A stretch of 64,000 bases of DNA from an uncultured Erysipelotrichaceae bacterium (GTDB taxonomy: Bacteria > Bacillota_I > Bacilli_A > Erysipelotrichales > Coprobacillaceae). A program made the translations under genes and the position numbers. This document shows, one piece after another, positions 8,297 to 16,865 of the stretch; the stretch's first letter is position 1, and each line of letters starts with the position of its first letter. Under the pieces are notes generated by a model. The model had not been told where the DNA came from, made no database searches, and worked only from the letters and a program-made list of their open reading frames with translations. The stretch covers positions 124,001 through 188,000 of the forward strand of contig UPXV01000001.1 of the NCBI GenBank assembly GCA_900538465.1, in the 5' to 3' direction.

Positions 8297-9481
8297 TTAA
8301 ATGATTTTCTCTAACAGTGATTCACCAATACCAGGATTTTCAACTTCAAAGTTATCAGCAATTGTTGCTCCAATAACAGCATAGCTTTTTAATAATCCTA
8401 AATGTTGTGGTGTCTTTAATGATTTACTGTAAATAAGTAATGGTACATTTTCTCTTGTATGGTCTGTTCCTTTATATGTTGGATCATTACCATGATCAGC
8501 AGTAATCATTAATAAATCATCTTCATGTAAATTTAATAATAAATCATGTAATTGTTGGTCAAATTCAACAATTGCTTGTCCATATCCTTGTGGATTTCGA
8601 CGATGTCCAAATACTGCATCGAAATCAACTAAATTCAAAAAAGCAAGCCCTGTAAATTCTTCTTTTGCTAAAGCAGTTGTTTTGGCCATTCCATCAGCAT
8701 TTGAAACGGTTTTGATTTTTCTTGTAATACCTTGATCAACAAATATATCAGGAATCTTTCCAATTCCAATCACTTCTATATCATTCTCTTTTAATGAATC
8801 TAAAACTGTTTTTGAAAATGGTTTAAGTGCAAGATCATGGCGATTGGCAGTACGTTTGAATTCCCCTTTTTTATGACCGATATATGGTCTAGCAATTATA
8901 CGACCAACTTTCCATCTTTCATCCATAGCCAATTCACGAGCAATTTCACAAGCTTTATATAATTCTTCTAATGGGATAATGTCTTCATTCGCAGCAATTT
9001 GAAATACTGAATCAGCTGAAGTATAAACAATCCAATCCCCTGTTTTGATTTGGTGTTCGCCCCAATCATCAAGAATTTTTGTCCCACTTTCTGCATAGTT
9101 TCCTACACATTTACGTCCTGTTTTTTCTTCAAACAATTGAATAAATTCTTTTGGAAAACCAGTTTCTGTAAATGTTTGAAAAGGTTCAGTGATTTTTAAT
9201 CCCATCATTTCCCAATGACCAGTCATTGTGTCTTTTCCATTTGAGACTTCTTCAAGACGTGCAGTATATGCAAGTTGATTTTTTAAAGGATGAATACCTT
9301 TAAATTTTCCAATGTTTCCAAGTCCCATCCCTTCCATATTTGGAACATCTAATCCTCCTAATGTTTCACAAATATGACCTAATGTATTTGCTCCTTCATC
9401 ACCAAATTGTTGAGCATCATGTGCATCTCCAACTCCTAATGAATCTAATACAATTAAAAAGACTCTTTTATACTTTTTCAT
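8297..9481 (-). CDS. deoB: Phosphopentomutase
   Basis: Interconverts (deoxy)ribose 1-phosphate and 5-phosphate in nucleoside salvage. The 394-residue length is the family norm. The alkaline-phosphatase-superfamily metal sites are visible: VLDSLGVGDAHD at the N-terminus, DTMTGHWEMMG around residue 85, and TADHGNDPTYKGTDHTRE near residue 330. It starts 2 nt after the xerD stop; the AAAGGAAG Shine-Dalgarno lies inside the xerD end. The xerD-deoB order is shared with Bacillus, where purine nucleoside phosphorylase follows; here it does not. Confidence 0.95.
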   Translation of the reverse strand: MKKYKRVFLIVLDSLGVGDAHDAQQFGDEGANTLGHICETLGGLDVPNMEGMGLGNIGKFKGIHPLKNQLAYTARLEEVSNGKDTMTGHWEMMGLKITEPFQTFTETGFPKEFIQLFEEKTGRKCVGNYAESGTKILDDWGEHQIKTGDWIVYTSADSVFQIAANEDIIPLEELYKACEIARELAMDERWKVGRIIARPYIGHKKGEFKRTANRHDLALKPFSKTVLDSLKENDIEVIGIGKIPDIFVDQGITRKIKTVSNADGMAKTTALAKEEFTGLAFLNLVDFDAVFGHRRNPQGYGQAIVEFDQQLHDLLLNLHEDDLLMITADHGNDPTYKGTDHTRENVPLLIYSKSLKTPQHLGLLKSYAVIGATIADNFEVENPGIGESLLEKII

Positions 9482-9483
9482 GA

Positions 9484-10398
9484 TTATTTTCTTCCTTTCT
9501 GACTTCTTGGATGTAATTTCATATATTCATCGACTGCTTTATGATTTGAAACATGTGTATAAATCGTTGTTGTGGAAATATCACTATGTCCTAGCATTTC
9601 CTGAATTGAACGCAAATCAGCATCATTTTCTAGTAAATGTGTTGCAAAAGTATGTCTTAATGTATGAGGTGTGACATGTTTTTTTAAGCCACTTTTTTGA
9701 ACAATTTTTTCAAGAATATGATAGAAATCATCTCTTTGAATAGGTTCTCCTTTTTTATTGATAAAGAGATAAGAACTAGATGCATGAACACATAGTTCTT
9801 GACGTTCATTTTCTATATATTGTTTTAATAAATCGCAACATTTTTGATTCATAGGAACCAAACGTTCTTTATTCCCTTTTCCAATACATTTTACATAACC
9901 TTTATGAATATTCACATCTTGTAAAGTTAAAGAACACATTTCACTCACTCTTAAACCAGAAGCATATAAAACTTCAACCATACAACGATTTCGCATTGTA
10001 ATAGGATCAGTCACTTCAATGGATTGAAGAAGCTGATTGACCTCTTCAACAGTCAAAACTTCAGGTAAATATTTCGCTTTTTTAGACATTTCAAAAGAAC
10101 TCATAACATTATTTTCAACAATTTTTTCTTTGACTAAAAAGATATAGAATTGCCTTAATGCAACCATATGTCTATCAATCGAAGAAGCTTTCATTTGATC
10201 ATGTAAAGTCATAAGATAATGATAAACATGATCTTTTGAAACATCATGAATGTCTTGAATTTGATATGTTTTTAATAAATAATCAAAAAAAGCTTGAATA
10301 TCTCTTGAATAGTTTTCTATGGTATGACGACTATACCCCTTCTCTACAATCATATATTGTCGATATTCTAAAAGTGCATCTTTACATTTATATTTCAA
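9484..10398 (-). CDS. xerD: Tyrosine recombinase XerD
   Basis: A site-specific recombinase that resolves chromosome dimers at dif with its XerC partner. An N-terminal SAM-like core-binding domain (~1-90) precedes the catalytic domain. The conserved residues appear in order: Arg in SGLRVSEM, Lys in GKGNKERLVP, HTLRH, GH (MLGHSDISTTTIYTH) with the nucleophilic Tyr. The only start that gives a full N-terminus is TTG at 10398 with a weak GGTGATG; the next in-frame ATG is 16 codons later. Placement between spoIIM and deoB supports XerD rather than a phage integrase. Confidence 0.92.
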   Translation of the reverse strand: MKYKCKDALLEYRQYMIVEKGYSRHTIENYSRDIQAFFDYLLKTYQIQDIHDVSKDHVYHYLMTLHDQMKASSIDRHMVALRQFYIFLVKEKIVENNVMSSFEMSKKAKYLPEVLTVEEVNQLLQSIEVTDPITMRNRCMVEVLYASGLRVSEMCSLTLQDVNIHKGYVKCIGKGNKERLVPMNQKCCDLLKQYIENERQELCVHASSSYLFINKKGEPIQRDDFYHILEKIVQKSGLKKHVTPHTLRHTFATHLLENDADLRSIQEMLGHSDISTTTIYTHVSNHKAVDEYMKLHPRSQKGRK

Positions 10399-10455
10399 AA
10401 TACATCACCGAGTTTATTATACCAATTTTTTTAGTGAAAAACCATTAAAGTGATA

Positions 10456-11025
10456 CTAAAACATAGGAATTATATATATTCTAAAGGCCAAAGCCAGTGA
10501 GAAAATAACCAATGCAATGATAATACAATTAAGTTTATAGTTTAACATACTTTTCATACTGAAATTTTGTTCAACAAAAAAAGTGACAAGTGTTGTATAA
10601 ATAGATATATGAATACAAATGAAATTCATAGCAAAACATAAACTTATTTCTAAAACTGTTTCTAAAAGAAGAAAAAGGAATAAAAGAAAAGACATAGGGA
10701 CATTTGTGAAAACGAAAATAAAAGAATAAGATAACTGTAATCCTTTTAAAAACAATAAAAATAATAATCCAAAATGTCCCAAATAACTTGTACTTAAATA
10801 TGTACATATAAATATATAAAGACTTCCTTGAATAACATAAAGTTGATATTGATTTTCATACCCTTCTATATTCAAATAAAAAAGATGAGAAAAATAATCT
10901 TTAATCATCTGGTTTGATAAATGATATTGATAAAATCCAAACAATAAACCACATGAAAAAACAGTTATCATTGCTATCATAATCAATTTTTTATGTTCAA
11001 TAAAACGACGTAAAAAGACACTCAT
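10456..11025 (-). CDS. spoIIM: Stage II sporulation protein M
   Basis: SpoIIM is part of the DMP peptidoglycan-remodelling complex that drives engulfment of the forespore. The 189-residue protein has about five hydrophobic segments, starts with a short basic N-terminus (MSVFLRRFIEHKK) and sits next to xerD-deoB, the same neighbourhood as in Bacillus. Sequence is highly hydrophobic, so the call leans on position and topology. Its start codon and first six codons lie in the 3' arm of the dinB terminator hairpin. Its GAGGTG ribosome site lies in the loop. Confidence 0.8.
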   Translation of the reverse strand: MSVFLRRFIEHKKLIMIAMITVFSCGLLFGFYQYHLSNQMIKDYFSHLFYLNIEGYENQYQLYVIQGSLYIFICTYLSTSYLGHFGLLFLLFLKGLQLSYSFIFVFTNVPMSFLLFLFLLLETVLEISLCFAMNFICIHISIYTTLVTFFVEQNFSMKSMLNYKLNCIIIALVIFSLALAFRIYIIPMF

Positions 11026-11065
11026 ATAATCACCTCTTCTAATAATATATATGAGTGTCTTTTTA
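11011..11065 (-). terminator. dinB terminator that embeds the spoIIM start
   Basis: A perfect 18-bp inverted repeat (11048-11065 with 11011-11028) begins 3 nt after the dinB stop. The 3' arm ends in TTTTTA. The 19-nt loop holds GAGGTG and the 3' arm holds the spoIIM ATG (11023-11025) and its next codons. A CATATATA in the 5' arm could be a sigma-E-like -10 with AATAAT 13 bp upstream, but this is weak. Confidence 0.8.
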
Positions 11066-11067
11066 GA

Positions 11068-12288
11068 TTATTCATTGTTTTTCAAGTATTTCTTTTGAAT
11101 TGTTTTCTTCTTTTCTAAGAGTTGTGAGGCTTTCATAACTTTACCTTTTGGTAATAATGTATTTAATTGATGAATGATTTCATCGGTTTGGTTACTTTGT
11201 TTTTTTTCTTTTTTTAACGGCGTATCAAATAAGGAAATTTGTAAATTCAATTCATTTTGATGAATAACATTATTTAAACTCACTCCCACAAGTCTTAACA
11301 TTTCACCATGATAAATATTTTCAAAAAGCAGTAAAGCCGTTGCATAGATGGTATCATAATCATTTGTATAATGATCAATAATCATTTGTTTTGTTTTGCT
11401 TTTTTCACGTGTATATTTAAGCGTTATAGAAATGGAGTTGGAAAGTAATTGACGTTTTTTTGCACGTGAAGAGACTTGCTTTGATAATGATGAAAACATC
11501 ATTCTAATATATTCTTCATCATTGCTATCACGTTCAAAAGTTGTAGAATTTCCAACGGATTTTAATTCATTGTGAGAAGCATTGATTTTGGAAAAGTCTT
11601 TTCCGTTGGCTTTTTGATAATATATTAATGCATTTTTACCAAAAATGGGTTTTATTTTCTCATAGTTTTCATATTTTGCAAGATCTCCAATTGTTGAAAT
11701 TCCTAATTCTATTAATTTAGGTGCTGTTTTTTTACCGATTCCAAACATATCTGATATAGGCAAATTCCAAAGTAATTGTTTAAAATTTTGATTTGTTATG
11801 ACTGTTATTCCCATTGGCTTTTTCATATCACTGGCCATTTTGGCTAAAAATTTATTTGGAGCGATTCCAATAGAACATTGTAATGACAATTCCTCATAAA
11901 CAGTTTTTTGGATTGTTTTAGCAGCTTGTAAAGGATGAATATGATGCTTTTGGATATATGAGGTCATATCAACATAACATTCATCAATACTTGCAACTTC
12001 TAATTCTTTAGAAAATCTTGCAACAATATCGAAGAACTTTTGAGAAAGCGTTTTATAGAGTTCAAAATGCGGATGCACAATAACAAGATCAGGACACAAT
12101 TCTTTGGCTTGAAACAAAGGCATTGCGGAATGAACTCCATATTGTCTAGCTTCATAAGATGCAGTTGTGATAATACTACGACGAGAATCTCGACAAATCA
12201 CAACTGGCTTTCCCTTTAAAGAGGGATTTGATGATGTTTCTGCACTTGCAAAAAATGCATTAAGATCAATATGAAATATAATTTGCAT
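11068..12288 (-). CDS. dinB: DNA polymerase IV (Y family)
   Basis: An error-prone translesion polymerase. The catalytic palm is clear: HIDLNAFFASAE at the N-terminus (first Asp) and ASIDECYVDMT near residue 105 (acidic pair). The thumb HhH region (MFGIGKKTAPKLIELGI) and the little-finger domain follow; about 406 residues is normal. Three in-frame starts cluster (GTG 12297, ATG 12294, ATG 12288). ATG 12288 has AGGTG at 6 nt and matches the usual family N-terminus. It follows spo0A by some 20 nt and is insulated from spoIIM by a terminator. Confidence 0.93.
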   Translation of the reverse strand: MQIIFHIDLNAFFASAETSSNPSLKGKPVVICRDSRRSIITTASYEARQYGVHSAMPLFQAKELCPDLVIVHPHFELYKTLSQKFFDIVARFSKELEVASIDECYVDMTSYIQKHHIHPLQAAKTIQKTVYEELSLQCSIGIAPNKFLAKMASDMKKPMGITVITNQNFKQLLWNLPISDMFGIGKKTAPKLIELGISTIGDLAKYENYEKIKPIFGKNALIYYQKANGKDFSKINASHNELKSVGNSTTFERDSNDEEYIRMMFSSLSKQVSSRAKKRQLLSNSISITLKYTREKSKTKQMIIDHYTNDYDTIYATALLLFENIYHGEMLRLVGVSLNNVIHQNELNLQISLFDTPLKKEKKQSNQTDEIIHQLNTLLPKGKVMKASQLLEKKKTIQKKYLKNNE

Positions 12289-12309
12289 CAACATCACCTA
12301 CCTTTGACT

Positions 12310-13134
12310 TTATTTTAACATAAAATCCTTATAGTTATAAATGCTTTCTTTTTTCACATTATCAGTTTTATGGGCTAATCTTAATTTATCGGCTATCATA
12401 GCAATAAATTCTGAATTTGTTGGTTTAGCTTTGACTGCAGAAACAGTATATCCAAAAATATCATCAATCGCATCAGTATTTCCTCTATTCCAAGCAACTT
12501 CAATGGCGTGACGAATAGCTCTTTCAACTCTTGAAGATGTTGTATTATACATTCTTGCAATATCTGGATAAAGAACTTTTGTCACTTGACCTAAGATTTC
12601 AATATTGTAATAAGTTGTTAGAATGGCTGTCCTTAAATACATGTATCCTTTGATATGAGCAGGAATTCCAACTTCATGTAAAATTTCAGTAATTTCATTT
12701 TCAATTTTGACTTTTTTGTATTTTTCTGATTCATCTCCGTCTAACAATTGATCATATTTTTGTTGATCGGCAGTTGTGATATAAAGAGCAGATTGGACAA
12801 AATGTTGTAAATCAAATGGATATTTAAAACAGTAATCTACATTTAAATCTTCTAACATATTACAAATCATTTGATTTGTAAATTGAGTAATACAAATGAC
12901 TTTTTTATAACTGTTTTTATGTAATTCTTTTAATCTATTTAAAACTCCTACACCATCGATTTCTGACAACATCAAATCGATAATCAATAAATCACAAGTT
13001 CTTTGGTTTAAGAAATTTAAGCAATCAGTTCCATTATTTGCAGTACCTATGATTTCGAATTGATTTGTTTTTTCTAAGTTATATTTAACATTATCCAATA
13101 ATTCTTGTTGATCTATTGCGATAAAAGTTTTCAT
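12310..13134 (-). CDS. spo0A: Sporulation master response regulator Spo0A
   Basis: The phosphorelay target that starts sporulation. The receiver domain (~1-125) keeps the phosphorylatable Asp ([13 protein letters not shown]), the Thr and the Lys (CFKYPFD), but the acidic pocket has only one Asp (IAIDQQE) where Bacillus has two. The C-terminal domain (~150-274) carries the diagnostic recognition helix segment [20 protein letters not shown]. It follows spoIVB, as in Bacillus. A candidate promoter and a 20-bp palindrome lie upstream. Confidence 0.96.
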   Translation of the reverse strand: MKTFIAIDQQELLDNVKYNLEKTNQFEIIGTANNGTDCLNFLNQRTCDLLIIDLMLSEIDGVGVLNRLKELHKNSYKKVICITQFTNQMICNMLEDLNVDYCFKYPFDLQHFVQSALYITTADQQKYDQLLDGDESEKYKKVKIENEITEILHEVGIPAHIKGYMYLRTAILTTYYNIEILGQVTKVLYPDIARMYNTTSSRVERAIRHAIEVAWNRGNTDAIDDIFGYTVSAVKAKPTNSEFIAMIADKLRLAHKTDNVKKESIYNYKDFMLK

Positions 13135-13204
13135 TTTTCCAATTTCCCCTTTCGATTTCTTCTCATCAGCAAATTTATTATATATGTGTCAAAAAAAGAA
13201 AGAT

Positions 13205-13280
13205 AGTCTAAATGATAAGAATATTTGAGTCAACACGAATTTATATAAATTCGTCATTTTTTTCAACGGATTTTCCGACA
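13205..13280 (-). promoter_or_regulatory. spo0A promoter region with a 20-bp palindrome
   Basis: On the minus strand TTGACT (13233-13228), 17 bp, TAGACT (13210-13205) fits sigma-A. One base upstream is a perfect 20-bp palindrome, ACGAATTTATATAAATTCGT (13235-13254). Two 6/7 matches to the Spo0A box TGTCGAA lie at 13250-13256 (TGACGAA) and 13274-13280 (TGTCGGA). No convincing sigma-H promoter was found. Confidence 0.5.
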
Positions 13281-13313
13281 CTATACACCACCAAATGTCT
13301 AAACATGTTGAAA

Positions 13314-13342
13314 TTTAAAAAAGGAATCCACAAAGATTCCTT
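13314..13342 (-). terminator. spoIVB terminator
   Basis: An 8-bp stem (13335-13342 with 13321-13328, GGAATC core) with a 6-nt loop and a T run on the minus strand. It starts right after the spoIVB stop. Confidence 0.8.
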
Positions 13343-13344
13343 CC

Positions 13345-14340
13345 TTATTTGTCGTTTTCAAGCATCCAATCAATATATAAACCATAACCTTGGTGAACAT
13401 TGTTGACATCAACATGAGTGACACATCCAATTAATTTACCATCTTGAATGATTGGTGAACCACTCATTCCTTGAATGACACCATTTGTTAAAGATAGAAT
13501 CTTCTCATCGGTTATTTCGAAAGTAATACCTTTAATGGATGGCTGTGATTGTTTTTTGAGATGTGTAATTTGAATGTTACACTGACTTAATGTATGACCA
13601 TCAAGGACAGTTAAGAAGTAAGCTTCACCTTCGTGGACTTCCTCTATAGAGGCAGTGGAAATACTTTGTTGGTTTTGTCTTGATAATTGCTCATATTGTC
13701 CATAAATACCATAATTATTATTATCATAAATTTTTCCAATTTCTATTGATCCAATTTCAGCAACTTTTTCACCTGGTTGACCATTTTGTGATGGCTTGAT
13801 TTTTTTGATATATGAATTAAAAACGCTTCCCTTTTTAATGATAACATCATTTGAAAGTGACACGTCACACATCATATGCCCTAATGCTCCAAAATGATGG
13901 GTTGCAGGATTAAAGTAAGTCATTGTCCCTACTCCTGTTAATCCATCTTGAACATATAGACCAGTTGTAAATTTGTTGTTATTTTCTTGGAATTTCATTT
14001 CTTTGATAATCTCTTTATGATTTCGTAACAATGTTAATTGAATCTTTTTACTCTTTTCAATGTCTTTTTCAACGACTTCCATTAAATCTGATATCGAATT
14101 GACTTTTTGATTATTAACATGAGTAATCAAATCACCAGACATATAGCCATCACTTGCAGGATTGTATTTTTTATTGTCAATAGAAATATCGTAAGTTCCT
14201 GTTATCATGATGCCTTCATAATCCAACTCAATTCCGATGGATTGTCCACCCAAAATAACTTCAGCTGCGAATACATTCACTGATTGGCACAGCATTGTAA
14301 CGACAATAATAAGTGCAATACTTAACTTTTTAAAAAGCAA
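13345..14340 (-). CDS. spoIVB: SpoIVB serine peptidase (S55)
   Basis: A forespore-secreted protease that signals across to the SpoIVF complex and activates pro-sigma-K processing. It has an N-terminal signal segment (about residues 5-25, ending VFAAE), a PDZ domain (~35-115, GYMSGDLITHVNNQ), and a peptidase domain with the catalytic His in GALGHMMCD and Ser in GMSGSPIIQDGK. At 331 residues it is shorter than the Bacillus protein. The start is TTG 14340 with AAGGAGG 10 nt upstream; the nearby ATG is out of frame. The recN-spoIVB-spo0A order is the classical one. Confidence 0.93.
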   Translation of the reverse strand: MLFKKLSIALIIVVTMLCQSVNVFAAEVILGGQSIGIELDYEGIMITGTYDISIDNKKYNPASDGYMSGDLITHVNNQKVNSISDLMEVVEKDIEKSKKIQLTLLRNHKEIIKEMKFQENNNKFTTGLYVQDGLTGVGTMTYFNPATHHFGALGHMMCDVSLSNDVIIKKGSVFNSYIKKIKPSQNGQPGEKVAEIGSIEIGKIYDNNNYGIYGQYEQLSRQNQQSISTASIEEVHEGEAYFLTVLDGHTLSQCNIQITHLKKQSQPSIKGITFEITDEKILSLTNGVIQGMSGSPIIQDGKLIGCVTHVDVNNVHQGYGLYIDWMLENDK

Positions 14341-14410
14341 AGCATATACACCTCCTTGTAACCAATTTTTGATTACAATCTATTTTGGCATATATGCTTG
14401 AGTTTATACA
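14340..14410 (-). promoter_or_regulatory. spoIVB sigma-F/G-like promoter and leader hairpin
   Basis: TGTATA (14410-14405), 17 bp, CAAAATA (14387-14381) resembles the forespore consensus TGNATA-N17-CATNNTA with one mismatch in the -10. A 9-bp inverted repeat (14391-14399 with 14340-14348) brackets the Shine-Dalgarno and touches the TTG start. A nested stem also occurs (TTGTAATC with GGTTACAA). Confidence 0.45.
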
Positions 14411-16053
14411 TTCAATAATTTTTTTGCATTTGCTAAAGCAGCATCAGTAATTTTTTCACCTGAAAGCATTTTAGCAATTTCATGGATTCTTTGTTCTGTA
14501 TCAAGTTTATATATTGATGTTATTGTTTCATCATCTTTTTCTTCTTTTTCAATACAATAATGATGTTTTGCAACTCCAGCAACTTGAGGAAGATGTGTAA
14601 TACAAATCACTTGTTTTTGGCTAGCTAAATTTCGCATCTTCTCACCAATACTTGAAGCAACTTTTCCACTTACACCAGTATCAACTTCATCAAAAATAAT
14701 TGTTTCTATTTGATTATAAGTTAATATAATAGTTTTGATGGCTAACATGATTCGAGAAATTTCACCACCACTTGCACTTTCATTAAGTAAACTTAAATCT
14801 TGTCCTTTATTAATTGAAACCATAAATTGAATCTTATCAATACCATTTGATGTTAATGGTGTTTGTAAAAAATGAACTTTAAAAACAGCTTTATCTAAAT
14901 ATAAATCTTGAAGTTGAGTTTGAACTTCTTTTTCAAATTGTCTTGCAAATTGTAAACGTATATCATGAATTTGTGAAGCAAGAGACATAGCTTCATCATA
15001 TTTTTCTTTTTCTTGTTTTTGTAATTTTGAAATATATTCTTCACGATGATTAATTTTTTCAATGTTTTGTGCAATTTCTTCACGTTTTTCTTGAATACGT
15101 TCCATTGTAAAACCATATTTTCGTTTTAAACGATTAATTTTAAAAAGTTCTTCTTGTAATTCATTAAAGCGATATTCATCAAATTGAAAATCACGATAAG
15201 TATCCATAACATTTTCATATTCATCTATAAGATTATAATATTGATTATAAATATTATCATAAGACTCTTGAAAGTTTCCATAATCTAACATCGATTGAAG
15301 ATGACTTAACGCTTCTTTGAGTAAAGGAAGTGAACCTTGATGTCCATTCATGCATTGATCAAAATCTTGAGCAAACTGACTTACCTTTTCAAAATTTTGA
15401 AGCATTTTTAATTCAGCTTCTAATTCATCAACTTCACTATCAGTATATGTCACTTCATCAATTTCATTCAATTGACTTTGTAAGAAATCCAATTGTTCAT
15501 CGCTCATATCTTCTTCAATTGTATTTTTTAATTGAAGGGATATTTGTTTATAATCATTATAAACAATTTGATATTCTTTTTGAATTGTTTCTAATTTTTG
15601 AGATGCATATTCATCTAAAAGAAGAATATGATTTTTTTCTTCAAAAAGTTTTTGTGTTTCAAATTGAGAATGAATATCAATTATATGTGGCATTAAAATT
15701 TTCAAAGCATTATTAGATGCACTTTGATAATTAATTTTAACATTACTTTTTCCAGATTCTAATATTTCTTTTGTAATAATAAGTTCATCTTCTAACTCGA
15801 TATGTAGTTCATCACATAACATTTTTAGCTCAGGTGTCATTGTTATGTCAAAAATACCCTCTATAATCGCTTTAGAGCAGTTTTTCTTAATAAGAGACGT
15901 TGATGCTCTATTGCCACACAATTGTCCTAGAGCGTCAATAACAATCGATTTACCAGCACCTGTTTCACCGGTTAAAACACTCATTCCATTTTCAAAATCA
16001 ATATGCATTTTATCAATAATGACAAATGAAGAAATATAGAGACTTTTTAACAT
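14404..16053 (-). CDS. recN: DNA repair ATPase RecN
   Basis: An SMC-like protein acting early in double-strand-break repair. The Walker A GETGAGKS is at residues 29-36. A long coiled-coil middle (~150-370) follows, then the ABC signature SGGEISRIMLA and Walker B TIIFDEVDTGVSG. The 549-residue length is normal. It lies 9 nt after tlyA and before spoIVB. The argR/ahrC gene that separates tlyA from recN in Bacillus is missing. Confidence 0.96.
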   Translation of the reverse strand: MLKSLYISSFVIIDKMHIDFENGMSVLTGETGAGKSIVIDALGQLCGNRASTSLIKKNCSKAIIEGIFDITMTPELKMLCDELHIELEDELIITKEILESGKSNVKINYQSASNNALKILMPHIIDIHSQFETQKLFEEKNHILLLDEYASQKLETIQKEYQIVYNDYKQISLQLKNTIEEDMSDEQLDFLQSQLNEIDEVTYTDSEVDELEAELKMLQNFEKVSQFAQDFDQCMNGHQGSLPLLKEALSHLQSMLDYGNFQESYDNIYNQYYNLIDEYENVMDTYRDFQFDEYRFNELQEELFKINRLKRKYGFTMERIQEKREEIAQNIEKINHREEYISKLQKQEKEKYDEAMSLASQIHDIRLQFARQFEKEVQTQLQDLYLDKAVFKVHFLQTPLTSNGIDKIQFMVSINKGQDLSLLNESASGGEISRIMLAIKTIILTYNQIETIIFDEVDTGVSGKVASSIGEKMRNLASQKQVICITHLPQVAGVAKHHYCIEKEEKDDETITSIYKLDTEQRIHEIAKMLSGEKITDAALANAKKLLNV

Positions 16054-16061
16054 AATTTCAC

Positions 16062-16865
16062 CTACCCTTTAAAATGTTTATGTGCTTCTTCAACGACATT
16101 TTCAATATCTACAAAACAATCATCATCTTGTTTATTTATAAAACATGCAAGAAATTCAATATTTCCAACACCACCTGTAATAGGAGAATAAGTTAATCCT
16201 TTTATCGACATGTGTGATTGATGAGCATAATCAATTACCTCTTGAATCACACGTTGATGAATCAATGGATCACTAACAATACCATGTTTACCAACATCAT
16301 CTTTCCCAGCTTCAAATTGAGGTTTAATAAGTGCCACAACATAACCTTCATTTTTTAAAATTTGAGACAATGGTGGAAAGATATGTTTAAGAGAGATAAA
16401 AGAGACATCAATACTTGCAAATTCAGGTTGTCCAAAAGTAAACATATCAAGTGTTGCATATCTAAAATTCGTTTGTTCCATGACATGTACACGTGGATCA
16501 TCACGCAATTTCCATACCAACTGATTTGTTCCAACATCTAAGGCATAAACTTCACGAACTCCATTTTGTAATCCGCAATCTGTAAAGCCACCTGTCGAAG
16601 AACCAATATCTAACATCATTTTATCTTTTAAATCCAAATGGAATATCTGTATAGCTTTTTCTAACTTTAATCCTCCACGAGAAACATAAGCAAGTTTTTC
16701 ACCTTTGATATAAAGATGTGAATCAACAGGAATTTTTGTTCCAGGTTTATCAATATAATCATAATCATCACGAACAATACCAGCCATAATAGCTCTTTTG
16801 GCTTTTTCTCTTGAATCAAATAATCCTTGTTCCACACAGAGAACATCAACTCTTTCTTTCTTCAC
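16062..16865 (-). CDS. tlyA: TlyA-family rRNA 2'-O-methyltransferase
   Basis: A 267-residue protein with an N-terminal S4 RNA-binding domain (~1-65, RVDVLCVEQGLFDSREKAKR) and an FtsJ-type methyltransferase (SAM loop LDIGSSTGGFTDCGL, then YALDVG and LIKPQFE). Family members methylate rRNA and have often been annotated as hemolysins. Start GTG 16865 has GGAG 9 nt upstream and overlaps the dxs end by 20 nt, so the two are probably coupled. Confidence 0.92.
   Translation of the reverse strand: MKKERVDVLCVEQGLFDSREKAKRAIMAGIVRDDYDYIDKPGTKIPVDSHLYIKGEKLAYVSRGGLKLEKAIQIFHLDLKDKMMLDIGSSTGGFTDCGLQNGVREVYALDVGTNQLVWKLRDDPRVHVMEQTNFRYATLDMFTFGQPEFASIDVSFISLKHIFPPLSQILKNEGYVVALIKPQFEAGKDDVGKHGIVSDPLIHQRVIQEVIDYAHQSHMSIKGLTYSPITGGVGNIEFLACFINKQDDDCFVDIENVVEEAHKHFKG

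Noticed and set aside
9484..10398. xerD as integrase of the polC insertion or of a prophage
   Set aside because: It is in the conserved spoIIM-xerD-deoB context, far from the insertion, and has the features of the housekeeping recombinase.
13187..13192. TTGACA upstream of spo0A as -35
   Set aside because: No -10 lies at 16-18 bp; the nearby TATAAT-like sequence is too close.
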